A stretch of DNA of 64,000 nucleotides from the NCBI GenBank assembly GCA_017934745.1, contig JAGBIY010000023.1, positions 62,001-126,000 of the forward strand, written 5' to 3'. The notes beneath the pieces were generated by a model. The model did not search any database. It saw only the letters and a list, made by a program, of their open reading frames with translations, and was not told the DNA's origin. The position numbers and the translations under genes were made by a program. Within the stretch, counting starts at the first letter, position 1. Every line of letters begins with the position of its first letter. This DNA comes from Treponema sp. GTDB taxonomy: Bacteria > Spirochaetota > Spirochaetia > Treponematales > Treponemataceae. Positions 50,424 through 59,072 of this stretch are shown piece by piece.

Positions 50424-52778
50424 ATGATTGACAAAATAAGAAAGCGGGTCAAGAAGTACACGATTATCAGCATAATCGGAGCGGCCATCATGGCTGTGGC
50501 TCTCGCTATGCACTTCACAGGCTCGCTCAAATGGATGGAATACAAGTCCTACGACAGCAGGATAAAGCAGACGGCGAAATACCTGACACGCGACGACAAC
50601 GTTGTCGTGGTGATTCTGAACCAGGAGAGCCTTGACTGGGCGAAGGAGGAGCTTGGCTGGAGCTATCCGTGGCCGAGGGAAAGCTACGGAAAGATGGTCA
50701 AATTCTTCAACAGGGGAAACGCCGCTTCCATGGCCTTCGATATGGTCTACACGGAGCCTTCGATTTACGGAGACGAGGACGACATGAAATTCGCGGAGGC
50801 CGACGAGGAATTCGGAAAGACGATTCAGGCGGTGTTCTACGCGTCGAACACGTCCCCGAAAGGCGTTCTCCCGATAGACAGCATCAAGGACACGGCGGCG
50901 AAAATCGCCACAGTGCAGAGCCTTCTTGACGAGGACGGAGTCGCGAGAAGGGCCAGGTTCCATTCGTCGGCGCAGGACGAGGCGCAGCGGCTGAACGAGC
51001 CGTCGCTCGCGGTGGCGAGCCTTGAGCTTTCAGACGAGATGCCCGACATCGACACGATTCCGAAAGCGAAAAGCGGAAAGAAGGGAGAGAGCGAAAGCGG
51101 AATGTACGTCAGGTTCTACGTCTCCAACGACGAGAACGCAGACCCGAACAGTTTGGACGCGTACCTTCCATACAGCGCGAAGACGATTCTCATGAGCGAA
51201 TTCCTCATGGAATACGACGAGATGAAGAGCGGAGAAAGGACGGCGGACGACCTGTCGCTTTTCGAACCGCTCGTGGGCAAGCTCGACACTGACGCTGACT
51301 ACTTCCACAAGCACTTCGAAAAAGACGGAAAGACGCTCGAAGAGAACATCATCACGAAAGAGGACGTTGAGGGCGGAATGTTCGAGGACACGCACGTTTT
51401 CTTCGCCCTGTTCGCACCGGGACTCTTCGATATTTGCGCGACTCCAATCGGAACGAACTATCCGGGTGTCGGAGTGCACATCGCCATGATAAACACGATT
51501 CTGCAGGAGGACTACCTGAGGGACATACCGGACTACGCGGCGAGCCTAATCATCATATTCGCGGTTCTGCTCGGCATTCTCATAGCGGCCGCGTTCCCGC
51601 AGAAATCGAGAATCCTTTCGGTCAAAATCATAATCTTCGTGGTAACCGCCTGCATCTACGTTGGAATCTCCTACCCTCTCTTCTACAAGGGCCTGATTCT
51701 CCCCGTCGTCACGCCGACGCTGGCGTTCATCCTGGCGTTCGCTTCGACAATCACCGAGAACTACGTCATGGAAGGAAGGCAGAGACGGTTCCTGAAGAAC
51801 GCTTTCAGCCAGTGCCTCGCTCCGGCCGTCGTCGACCAGCTCTGCGAGAACCCTGAGACGTTCAAACTCGGCGGAGAGAAAATCGACATGTCGGCGATAT
51901 TCACAGACATCCAGAAATTCTCCTCTTTCAGCGAACTTCTGACGGCCGCGCAGCTTGTCGCCCTCCTCAACTACTATCTCACGAGGATGTCGGACATCAT
52001 CATCGACGAGCAGGGCAACGTGGACAAGTACGAGGGAGACGCGATAATCGCCCTCGTGGGAGCGCCGAACAAGATGAAGGACCACGCCGCCCACGCCTGC
52101 GCGGCTGCAATCCAGATGAAGAAAGCCGAAATCGTCATGAACAAGGAGATTGCGGAATACGCTGCGAATCCGAAACCGGAGGACATGGAGGACGACCTCT
52201 ACGACGCTTTCACAATCATGGTGAAGAACAAGAAGACGATTTTCACGAGAATCGGAATCAACTCGGGAGAGATGATTGCCGGATACATGGGAAGCACGAA
52301 GAAGAAGAACTACACGATGATGGGAAACAACGTGAACCTGGCTTCAAGGCTTGAGGGCGTGAACAAGCAGTATTCGACCGGCGGAATCCTGATTTCCGAG
52401 CACACAAGGAAGATGATTGGAGACAGGTTTGTCGTCAGAAGCCTTGACAGGGTGCAGGTCGTGAACGTAAAGACCCCGCTCAGGCTCTACGAACTCGTGG
52501 AGGAAAAAAAGGACGCGGACGAGAATCTCTTGAAGTACATGGCGGACTGGGAAGTCTTCATGAAGACGTTCGAGGAAAGGGACTACGAGAAGGCGCTCGG
52601 CCTCGTGCGGACTCTCTCGCAGACAAAACTTGAGCAGTATCCTGAGGACAAGGTGGCGAAATACTACACGAAGCTTCTGGAGAATTTCTTCACGAAAGGA
52701 ACGTACCCGACAGAGAACGACAACGTGGGCGTCGCATATAATCCGGAGAACGGAGTGTTCACGTTGCTTCAAAAGTAG
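50424..52778 (+). CDS. CHASE2-domain class III adenylate cyclase
   Basis: 784 residues; ATG 50424 follows GGAGGAG. One N-terminal TM (~12-35), a CHASE2 extracytosolic domain (~40-365) with MEYKSYDSRIKQ and PWPRESYGKMVKFF, three TMs (~372-455), then a cyclase domain (~488-690). Metal Asp residues are in IFTDIQKFSSF and YEGDAII. The purine-selecting pair is Lys (DKYEGD) and Thr (YTMMGNNVN), as in class IIIb, so cAMP is the predicted product. Transition-state Asn and Arg are in NLASRLEG. A ~35-residue insert (AANPKPEDMEDDLYDAFTIM) lengthens the domain. CHASE2 senses an unknown extracellular signal. Confidence 0.92.
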   Translation: MIDKIRKRVKKYTIISIIGAAIMAVALAMHFTGSLKWMEYKSYDSRIKQTAKYLTRDDNVVVVILNQESLDWAKEELGWSYPWPRESYGKMVKFFNRGNAASMAFDMVYTEPSIYGDEDDMKFAEADEEFGKTIQAVFYASNTSPKGVLPIDSIKDTAAKIATVQSLLDEDGVARRARFHSSAQDEAQRLNEPSLAVASLELSDEMPDIDTIPKAKSGKKGESESGMYVRFYVSNDENADPNSLDAYLPYSAKTILMSEFLMEYDEMKSGERTADDLSLFEPLVGKLDTDADYFHKHFEKDGKTLEENIITKEDVEGGMFEDTHVFFALFAPGLFDICATPIGTNYPGVGVHIAMINTILQEDYLRDIPDYAASLIIIFAVLLGILIAAAFPQKSRILSVKIIIFVVTACIYVGISYPLFYKGLILPVVTPTLAFILAFASTITENYVMEGRQRRFLKNAFSQCLAPAVVDQLCENPETFKLGGEKIDMSAIFTDIQKFSSFSELLTAAQLVALLNYYLTRMSDIIIDEQGNVDKYEGDAIIALVGAPNKMKDHAAHACAAAIQMKKAEIVMNKEIAEYAANPKPEDMEDDLYDAFTIMVKNKKTIFTRIGINSGEMIAGYMGSTKKKNYTMMGNNVNLASRLEGVNKQYSTGGILISEHTRKMIGDRFVVRSLDRVQVVNVKTPLRLYELVEEKKDADENLLKYMADWEVFMKTFEERDYEKALGLVRTLSQTKLEQYPEDKVAKYYTKLLENFFTKGTYPTENDNVGVAYNPENGVFTLLQK

Positions 52779-52782
52779 GTTG

Positions 52783-53290
52783 ACCGTTGTCCAGTTGAAA
52801 AAAACATTTGCCACATGGATGTCAACCTCGCAAAGAATCGCCGAAGGCGATTCTTTCGCATAAGGTGGTAGAGGTTGTCCAGTTGGAAAAAGCATTTTCC
52901 ACATGTGAGGCAACCTCGCCAAGAATTGCGGTGCAATTCTTGCGCATTGGTGGGAGCGTTTTACAGTTGGAAAAAGCATTGCCACATGTGAGGCAACCTC
53001 GCAAAGAATCGGGACGCTGCTGGGAGCCGAATGTGTCCTAAACGTTGCGAGTTGGCGGCAGCGTCGCCAAGAATTGCGAGACAATTCTTGCGCATTGGTA
53101 GGTTGCCTTTTTGCAGCTGAAAAAAGCATTGCCACATGTGAGGCAACCTCGCAAAGAATCGGGACGCTGCTGGGAACCGAATGTGTCCTAAGCATTGCGA
53201 GTTGGCGGCAGCAGTCGCCAAGAATTTCGAGGCAATTCTTGCGCATGGGGGCGGTTGTCCAGCTGGAAAAAGGCATTGCCAGTGGGCATT
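52783..53290. repeat. Cluster of ~100-nt intergenic repeats with hairpins
   Basis: At least four related units in 500 bp. Each has CAGTTGGAAAAAGCATTGCC or a variant, CACATGTGAGGCAACCTCGC, and a hairpin AAGAAT ... ATTCTT whose loop-side bases differ but stay paired (AAGAATCGCC-GAA-GGCGATTCTT; AAGAATTGC-GGT-GCAATTCTT). Two units carry an extra block GACGCTGCTGGGA ... GGCAGC. A 310-codon minus-strand frame runs through it but is only a translation of the repeats. No gene is seen in 52779-53424. Confidence 0.85.
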
Positions 53291-53367
53291 GTTTTGAAAA
53301 ACGCAGACAACACGAACTGTTCCGTTTTACATTGAAATCCTAAAATAGCAAGAATAACCGGCAAACA

Positions 53368-53421
53368 AAAAAGCGGGAGGAAATCCAAGAACAGCGTTTT
53401 CTCGGGTTCCTCCCGCTTTTT
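53368..53421. terminator. Bidirectional terminator between the repeat cluster and slyD
   Basis: AAAAAGCGGGAGGAA (53368-53382) pairs with TTCCTCCCGCTTTTT (53407-53421), giving a U-run on either strand. Confidence 0.9.
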
Positions 53422-53424
53422 CGT

Positions 53425-53961
53425 TTACTCGCAGCCTCCACAGCCGCAACTGCCGTCTCCACAACCGCCGTCGCCGCAGTCGCCTCCACAGCCGCCGCAA
53501 CCGCCTCCGCAGCCGCCGGACATCAGAGGCTCAAGCTCTTCCTCGGTGGGGTCGCGGACGTCCACAATCTCCACGTCGAAGTGCAGTTCCTTTCCGGCAA
53601 GCTCGTGGTTGCCGTCCACGGTGATTTCGTCGTCGGCGACCGCTGTCACGCGGACAGTGGTCGGACCTGCCTGGAACATCTGGCCGACCTCGATTGGCAT
53701 CTCCGCATCGAACCTGTCGCGGGGAACTTTCGCCACAAGCTCCTCGTTGAATTCGCCGTATCCGTCAGCCGGGGAGACGACGAAACTCTTCTTCTCGCCA
53801 ACCTCAAGGCCGGAAATCTCGCGCTCGAAGCCGGGAATCATCCTGCCGACACCGTGCATCACCTCAAGAGGCTCTCCGCCGTCCGTGGAATCGATGACGA
53901 CGCCATCCTTGTCCTTGAGGGTGTAGTTGATTTTGACCATTTTTGTAGCCGCTACCTGCAT
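53425..53961 (-). CDS. slyD: SlyD-type FKBP peptidyl-prolyl isomerase with Cys/Gly metal tail
   Basis: 178 residues; ATG 53961 follows AGGAG. FKBP core: NYTLKDKDGVVIDSTDGGEPLEVMHGVGRMIPGFE, with the insert-in-flap domain VPRDRFDAEMPIEVGQMFQAG. The last ~35 residues are a run of Gly and ten-odd Cys (SGGCGGGCGGCGG and onwards), a metal-binding tail as in SlyD, which here uses Cys rather than His. SlyD acts as prolyl isomerase, chaperone and nickel carrier. The gene starts 1 bp after the stop of the GGDEF gene, so they share a transcript. Confidence 0.93.
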   Translation of the reverse strand: MQVAATKMVKINYTLKDKDGVVIDSTDGGEPLEVMHGVGRMIPGFEREISGLEVGEKKSFVVSPADGYGEFNEELVAKVPRDRFDAEMPIEVGQMFQAGPTTVRVTAVADDEITVDGNHELAGKELHFDVEIVDVRDPTEEELEPLMSGGCGGGCGGCGGDCGDGGCGDGSCGCGGCE

Positions 53962-53962
53962 T

Positions 53963-55768
53963 TTATTCTCCTAGATTTTTCAGTTTGCTGTAGAGCGCGA
54001 AGTCCACTTTTATCGCTTCGGGAAGCAGATTGTAGCTCGACGCGAACATCACAGCGCAATTCACCTCGTATTCGGCCCACTGGGAAGAAGAGCCGAGCCT
54101 GTCGAACGTGACAAGCCCCTTTATCTCCTCAGGAGAGCCGAGAATGTATTGTATCGTGGAACGGACATTGCGTCTGAGGAATTCGTCCCGAATTTCCGGG
54201 GAATCCTTCAAGTCCTCCGGGAAGTCCATGCGGACGAAACGCTTGTTGGTATCCAGAAGCTTCTTGAATTCGCTTCCGAGAACGTACCTGGCGTTGTCCT
54301 GCAGAGGAGACTCCTCTCCGACACAGTAGATTCTGTTCAAATTCTCTCCGTAATATATCGAAACGTCGCTCAAGTTGTAAGTCTCCCTCATGTGCTCAAG
54401 CACGTCCTTTATCGCCTTGTACGGCGTCCAGCCAAGGTTCTGCATGAAGGCGGCCATGTACTTCAGCTCAAGAATCTCCCTCCCCTGGTACTTCACCCCG
54501 GCAGTGTCCTCGACAGACTGCTGGTAGAGCTTCATGTGGAGGTCGTCGCGGAAGAAGACGTAGCGGTTCCGCCCCTTGTCCTTCGCGCGGTAGAGGCAGA
54601 AGTCGGCCTTCTTGAAAAGCTCATCGTATGTCGTTCCGTTGTCCGGGAACACGGATGCGCCAATGGAGGTCGTGATTTTTATGTCGTCGAACGAGTCCGC
54701 GAAGTTGTTCCTGACAGTCTCAAGGATGGCCTGGAGAGTTCCACGGAGAAGGACCTCGCTCTCCACGTTGTTGAGCACGATGAAGAATTCGTCGCCGCCG
54801 TAGCGTCCGACAAAGCCGTTGTTACCGACGATGTTGTTGAGGATTTCGCCCGACTGTTCTAGAACCTTGTCGCCCGCCAAGTGTCCGTAAGCGTCGTTCA
54901 CCGGCTTGAAGTGGTCGAGGTCGACTATGACGAAAGCGACTCGCTCCTTCCCTTTCGCCTCGTTCAGCCGCTTGACAGCAATCTCGGAAATGGTCTTCTT
55001 GTTGTACGTCTTCGTGAGCGAATCAATCTGCAGCTCCCCCAAAAGGTTCTTCGCCGCCAGAGACTGCTTCGCCCTGGTGCTGCTGGCGATGATTCCGGTC
55101 ATTGAAATTTTCCCGTCGACCTCGACCCGCGTCCCGATGAAATCAAGGGATTCGATTATCTTTCCCGAAGTCCTGAAGGCGCACTTGAGCGTGGAATATA
55201 TTTTCGACGGGCACGACTTCATGTTGTCCACGAGCGTCCTGAATTCCTCGAACTGGTTTTCCGGGAGCATGGAATTCTGAATCATCAAGTCCCGCCACAA
55301 GTCTATGTCCTGGTCGAAAATCGAGACCCGCTTCCCGTTCGAATACTTCAAAACCTGGATGACGTTCGTTTTCCTCTCGTACGAGAAGAAAGTCTCCCCC
55401 GTCAGGCTCAGCGCGCTCAGGAGTTTTACAGTCTCGTTGTCGATGAACGAAACGTAGCCGAACATATCCTCGATTTCGATGAGGCGCAGGCACTTGATTC
55501 TCTCGGTGCCCTTCTCCTCTTCGAAAACCTGCACGATGTTCAGCTTGAACTCGTCCGTGTGTTTTCTGAATTTGAAGACCTCGAATTCCTTCTCGTCGGC
55601 AGAATTCCTGACGAATTCAAGGAAATCCGCTTTCTGGTCTGGATGGATTATCTCCTCAAGTCTGGAAAACCTGTGGCCGATCCGCTCAAAATAGATGTAA
55701 TACTCGCGGTTTCCGTCCACAATGTCGAGCTTGTCGTTCAGCTTGATGATTTTCGTGTTTATCGCCAT
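53963..55768 (-). CDS. Diguanylate cyclase (GGDEF) with flanking sensor domains
   Basis: 601 residues, no TM. The N-terminus (~1-100) looks like a PAS domain (NREYYIYFERIGHRFSRLEEIIHPDQ), then a second, PAS-like stretch to ~240. GGDEF domain at ~250-415 has DSLTKTYNKKTI, IVDLDHFKPVNDAYGHLAGDKVL and GRYGGDEFFIVL, so it should make c-di-GMP. The RxxD inhibitory site is absent before GGDEF. The last ~170 residues resemble a GAF domain (SDVSIYYGENLNRIYCVGEE, KGLVTFDRLG). Cytosolic, so it reads an internal signal. Unusual neighbour: slyD on the same transcript. Confidence 0.92.
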   Translation of the reverse strand: MAINTKIIKLNDKLDIVDGNREYYIYFERIGHRFSRLEEIIHPDQKADFLEFVRNSADEKEFEVFKFRKHTDEFKLNIVQVFEEEKGTERIKCLRLIEIEDMFGYVSFIDNETVKLLSALSLTGETFFSYERKTNVIQVLKYSNGKRVSIFDQDIDLWRDLMIQNSMLPENQFEEFRTLVDNMKSCPSKIYSTLKCAFRTSGKIIESLDFIGTRVEVDGKISMTGIIASSTRAKQSLAAKNLLGELQIDSLTKTYNKKTISEIAVKRLNEAKGKERVAFVIVDLDHFKPVNDAYGHLAGDKVLEQSGEILNNIVGNNGFVGRYGGDEFFIVLNNVESEVLLRGTLQAILETVRNNFADSFDDIKITTSIGASVFPDNGTTYDELFKKADFCLYRAKDKGRNRYVFFRDDLHMKLYQQSVEDTAGVKYQGREILELKYMAAFMQNLGWTPYKAIKDVLEHMRETYNLSDVSIYYGENLNRIYCVGEESPLQDNARYVLGSEFKKLLDTNKRFVRMDFPEDLKDSPEIRDEFLRRNVRSTIQYILGSPEEIKGLVTFDRLGSSSQWAEYEVNCAVMFASSYNLLPEAIKVDFALYSKLKNLGE

Positions 55769-55866
55769 GTTTCTCTCGTCCTTGATTTTGCGAAATTGTT
55801 CTAGTTTACCACAAATTTACATCAGAACAGTGAAAAAACGGAACAAAACGAAAAAAAAACGTCATT

Positions 55867-55902
55867 AGAACTGTTCGGAAACTGAAGCTGTCGAACAGTT
55901 CT
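55867..55902 (-). terminator. Hairpin after the YgiQ gene
   Basis: AGAACTGTTCG pairs with CGAACAGTTCT; on the minus strand nine T follow at 55857-55849. The stop codon lies inside the stem. Confidence 0.75.
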
Positions 55903-57727
55903 ATTTGCCCAAAAGCACGCCTATCAAATCCTTCCGTCCGATTTTTATCAGAGCCTCCTTCACAAGCGGAGCGTTCTCGCGCCTGTTGAACTGCAGAAGC
56001 GCGCGCTGCAGCCTCCTCTCGTGCGCGCCGCGGGCGACGTAGACTTCCTCGAACGAGCCGTCGGCGTTGGTCTGCCTAGGGTTCAAGCCCGTCCAGTACA
56101 TGCAGGTGGAGAGGCTTCCGGGGGTCGGATAGAAATCCTGCACCTGGTCCGGCACGAAGCCCGTCTTCTTCAAATAGAGGGCGACCTCCACGGCCTCGGA
56201 AAGCCCGGCTCCGGGATGGGCGCAGATGTAGTAAGGAACGAGGTACTGCTTCTTGCCTGCCTTGCGGTTCATCTCCGCGTATTCCGCCGCGAACGACTCG
56301 TACACTTCGTGGGTGCTCTTCCGCATGAGGCGGAGAACCTTGTTCGAGACGTGCTCTGGAGCGACTTTGAGCTGGCCCGATATGTGGTGCTCCACAAGCT
56401 CCTTGAAGAACGTCCTGTCCTTGTCCATCATCAGATAGTCGAAACGGATTCCAGAGCGGACGAAGACTTTCTTCACGCCCGGAAGGTTTCTGAGTTTTCT
56501 GAGCAGCTCCACGTATTCCGAATGGTCGACCTTCACGTTCTTGCACGGATTCGTCCCCATGCAGTCCTTGTTCTGGCAGGCTCCCCTCTTCTTCTGAAAC
56601 TCGCACGCGTCGTGCCTGAAATTCGCGCTCGGTCCGCCGACATCGTGGATGTAGCCCTTGAAGTCCGGGTCCTTCGTAATCTGCACGGCCTCGCGGATGA
56701 GGCTCTCGTGGCTCCGCGCCTGAATCCGCCGCCCCTGGTGGAACGTTATGGCGCAGAAGGAGCACGCCCCGAAACAGCCGCGGCACGAAGTGAGCGAGAA
56801 CTTGACCTCGCTCAGTGCCGGCACACCCGTCTTTCCGTTCTCAGCCGGCTTGTCGTACATCGGATGCCATTTTCTCTGGAACGGAAGCTCGTAGATAGCG
56901 TCGAACTCCTCAGTTGTGAGCGGAAGCGCGGCAGGCTCCTGCACGATGAAGCGGGAATCCACCGGCTCGACGAGCACCTTTCCGTTCAACGCGTCCGTGT
57001 TCCGCTCCTGGACTAGATAGGACTCCGCGAACTTCCGCTTGCATTCCGGGGTGTCCTTGGAGATTTCCGCGTACGAGGGAAGCCTGATTGCGTCGCTCGG
57101 AAGCTCGTCCTCGTGACTCGTGTACCAGACCGTTCCACGAACACCGCGGATTTGCTTCGCAGGAAGCCCCAACCTAAGCTGTTCTGCGATTTCGACAATC
57201 GAATGCTCGCCCATTCCGTACATGAGGAGATCGGCCTTGGAATCGAGGAGAATCGAACGGCGGACGGTGTTCGACCAGTAGTCGTAGTGGGAAGTGCGCC
57301 TGAGGCTGGCCTCTATTCCTCCGATGAGGACGTTCACGCCCTTGTAGGCCTGCCGTATGGCGGTGCAGTACGTTATGAGGGCGCGGTCCGGCCTGTGTCC
57401 GGCGACACCGCCGTGGGCGTACACGTCCTCCGAGCGGGGTTTGTTGTTGGCCGTGTAGTTGGAGACCATCGAGTCCATCGCGCCGGCGGAGACGAGGAAG
57501 CCCAGTTTCGGACGGCCGAAGACCTTGAAGCTCTCCGCGTTTTTCCAGTCTGGCTGGCAAATCAAGCCGACGGAAAAGCCCTTGGAGACCAAGAGCCGAC
57601 CGAGCAGAGCCGAAGCGAAAGAGGCGTGGTCGACGTATGCGTCGCCCGATACGAAAACGAAATCCACCTCGTCGATGCCCAAGTCGTCGAGGTCCTTTTT
57701 GCAAACAGGAAGAAATTTTGAAGACAT
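55901..57727 (-). CDS. YgiQ-family radical SAM protein
   Basis: 608 residues, usual length. An N-terminal UPF0313 domain (~1-290) has FVSGDAYVDHASFASALLGRLL and AHGGVAGHRPDRALITYC; the radical SAM centre CFGACSFCAI near residue 317 holds the three Cys for the 4Fe-4S cluster. Then comes HDVGGPSANFRHDACEF, extra Cys CQNKDC, and a late domain with KVAPEHVSNKVLRLMRK and QDFYPTPGSLSTCMYWTGL. The protein is widespread but its substrate is not established. Start: ATG at 57727. Confidence 0.95.
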   Translation of the reverse strand: MSSKFLPVCKKDLDDLGIDEVDFVFVSGDAYVDHASFASALLGRLLVSKGFSVGLICQPDWKNAESFKVFGRPKLGFLVSAGAMDSMVSNYTANNKPRSEDVYAHGGVAGHRPDRALITYCTAIRQAYKGVNVLIGGIEASLRRTSHYDYWSNTVRRSILLDSKADLLMYGMGEHSIVEIAEQLRLGLPAKQIRGVRGTVWYTSHEDELPSDAIRLPSYAEISKDTPECKRKFAESYLVQERNTDALNGKVLVEPVDSRFIVQEPAALPLTTEEFDAIYELPFQRKWHPMYDKPAENGKTGVPALSEVKFSLTSCRGCFGACSFCAITFHQGRRIQARSHESLIREAVQITKDPDFKGYIHDVGGPSANFRHDACEFQKKRGACQNKDCMGTNPCKNVKVDHSEYVELLRKLRNLPGVKKVFVRSGIRFDYLMMDKDRTFFKELVEHHISGQLKVAPEHVSNKVLRLMRKSTHEVYESFAAEYAEMNRKAGKKQYLVPYYICAHPGAGLSEAVEVALYLKKTGFVPDQVQDFYPTPGSLSTCMYWTGLNPRQTNADGSFEEVYVARGAHERRLQRALLQFNRRENAPLVKEALIKIGRKDLIGVLLGK

Positions 57728-57911
57728 TTTGACATTCTACACCGAAACGATTTTTATCATCAGAGGATTCCAAGAAATTCTTACGAAAACGCAATGAAAC
57801 TCTTCGGAAACGCTCAAGCGCAGAGCGCGCCTGGAAAATAAAATTAGACTTGTTCTGAGACCGAAGTTTCCGAACTCTCTTGTTTGTTTTATTGAAGAAA
57901 AGGAGGCGCGC

Positions 57912-57971
57912 ATGACGACCGTGATACTTTCGATTCTGGTGATAGGGGCGTTCTTTCTAGGTTCTATATGA
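57912..57971 (+). CDS. 19-residue hydrophobic peptide gene
   Basis: A near-perfect AAGGAGG site sits 6 nt before ATG, and the frame reads MTTVILSILVIGAFFLGSI then TGA. The peptide is one short TM helix without charges. A strong terminator (57991-58036) ends the region and no larger gene is between. Its form, small hydrophobic peptide with a strong ribosome site and own terminator, is like type I toxins or small membrane regulators. No antisense RNA is evident by eye. Confidence 0.55.
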   Translation: MTTVILSILVIGAFFLGSI

Positions 57972-57990
57972 AGAAGAAATCCCCAGCGCA

Positions 57991-58036
57991 AAAAAAATCC
58001 GGCGTTCCACAGACTTTGCGAACGCCGGATTTTTTT
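57991..58036. terminator. Bidirectional rho-independent terminator
   Basis: AATCCGGCGTTC pairs with GAACGCCGGATT, with A-run before and T-run after (57991-57997 and 58031-58036), serving both the small peptide gene and the NFU gene. Confidence 0.9.
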
Positions 58037-58053
58037 CCCGATAGAACATTTTC

Positions 58054-58347
58054 CTAGTACATCTGCATCGAATTTTCCTGAACCACAGAGTTCACGTCCG
58101 GGCAGGCGTCCTTCAGGTACTGCTCCACGCCCATCTTAAGCGTCATCGTGGCCATCGGGCAGCTTCCGCACGCACCGGTCAGACGCAAATGCACGTTCAG
58201 CTCGTCGTCGATGGAGATGAACTCCATGTCGCCGCCGTCCGCCTGCAGGTTCGGCCTGTAGGCTTCAAGAATCTCCTTCACGAGCGGCTCTATCTCCTCC
58301 GGCCTCTTCTTCGGCGCGTTCTCCATTTCTGTGCTCTCTTCTGCCAT
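58054..58347 (-). CDS. NFU-type Fe-S scaffold (NifU C-terminal domain)
   Basis: 97 residues. After a charged 20-residue lead, the NFU domain: LVKEILEAYRPNLQADGGDMEFISID, then LRLTGACGSCPMATMTLKMGVEQYL. The CxxC (CGSC) holds a transient 4Fe-4S cluster for transfer to apoproteins. A stand-alone NFU of this kind functions as carrier, without the NifU N-terminal scaffold. ATG 58347 lies behind AAGGAG. Single gene ending at the terminator 58036. Confidence 0.94.
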   Translation of the reverse strand: MAEESTEMENAPKKRPEEIEPLVKEILEAYRPNLQADGGDMEFISIDDELNVHLRLTGACGSCPMATMTLKMGVEQYLKDACPDVNSVVQENSMQMY

Positions 58348-58467
58348 TTTTCACTCCTTGCAGTTCGATTTTTCTTCTTTCCGATATTGAACGAATTTCA
58401 CAAATAAAAATGAATTCGTCCACTCCGTTTTTGCCTATCTTTTCTCATCTTTTCTCATCATTGAATT

Positions 58468-59070
58468 TCAAGAACGGGAAATCGTTATTCCATCCACGCA
58501 GAGATTCACGACATCGAAAATCTCCTTCACGTCGAACTTGTCCATGATGGCGATTCGGTACATCGTCGTCTCTATCATGCTGTAGAACATGTCGTTCACG
58601 ACCTTGATGGGCACCTTCTTGAAGACGCCCGCGTTCTGGCCGTTGATGATTATCATGTTCAGAAAGTGCTTTATCCTGATGACGCGCCGCCTGACCCTCT
58701 CGCCGGGGTTGATTCCGCTCTTCTCTATCGAAAGCAGGTACGGGAGGAGCACCTTGAACAGCCTGTAGTGCGCCCCGCACTCCGAGACGATGCAACAGAC
58801 GACCTTCTTCAGGCACTCGTCCGGCGGAATCGTCTCGTCCTCGATTATCTCCAGAAGCTCCTTCTCGATTCTGTTCGTCAAATGCCTGATGCTCCAGACG
58901 AAAATCTCCTGCTTGTTCTTGAAGTAGATGTAGAGCGTCGTCCTGGTGACACCGCACGCGTCGGCTATCTTCTGGAAAGTCACGTCGTCGAAGCCCTCGC
59001 TGCAGAAAAGCTCCAGCGACTTCTCCAGAATCTCCGACTTCCGCTTGTCATGCTCAACTACGATGGCCAT
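58468..59070 (-). CDS. TetR-family transcriptional regulator
   Basis: 200 residues; ATG 59070, 2 bp after the stop of the upstream methyltransferase. N-terminal HTH: SEILEKSLELFCSEGFDDVTFQKIADACGVTRTTLYIYFKNKQEIF, the standard TetR pattern. The ligand domain (~65-200) includes DECLKKVVCCIVSECGAHYRLFKVLLPYLLSIEK with several Cys and MIIINGQNAGVFKKV. The ligand is unknown. An upstream open frame adds residues antisense to the methyltransferase end and is rejected. Confidence 0.92.
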   Translation of the reverse strand: MAIVVEHDKRKSEILEKSLELFCSEGFDDVTFQKIADACGVTRTTLYIYFKNKQEIFVWSIRHLTNRIEKELLEIIEDETIPPDECLKKVVCCIVSECGAHYRLFKVLLPYLLSIEKSGINPGERVRRRVIRIKHFLNMIIINGQNAGVFKKVPIKVVNDMFYSMIETTMYRIAIMDKFDVKEIFDVVNLCVDGITISRS

Positions 59071-59072
59071 GG

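Noticed and set aside
52344..53276. 310-codon minus-strand frame over the end of the cyclase gene and the repeats
   Set aside because: It is a translation of the intergenic repeats and of the antisense of the cyclase gene; no ribosome site or recognisable domain.
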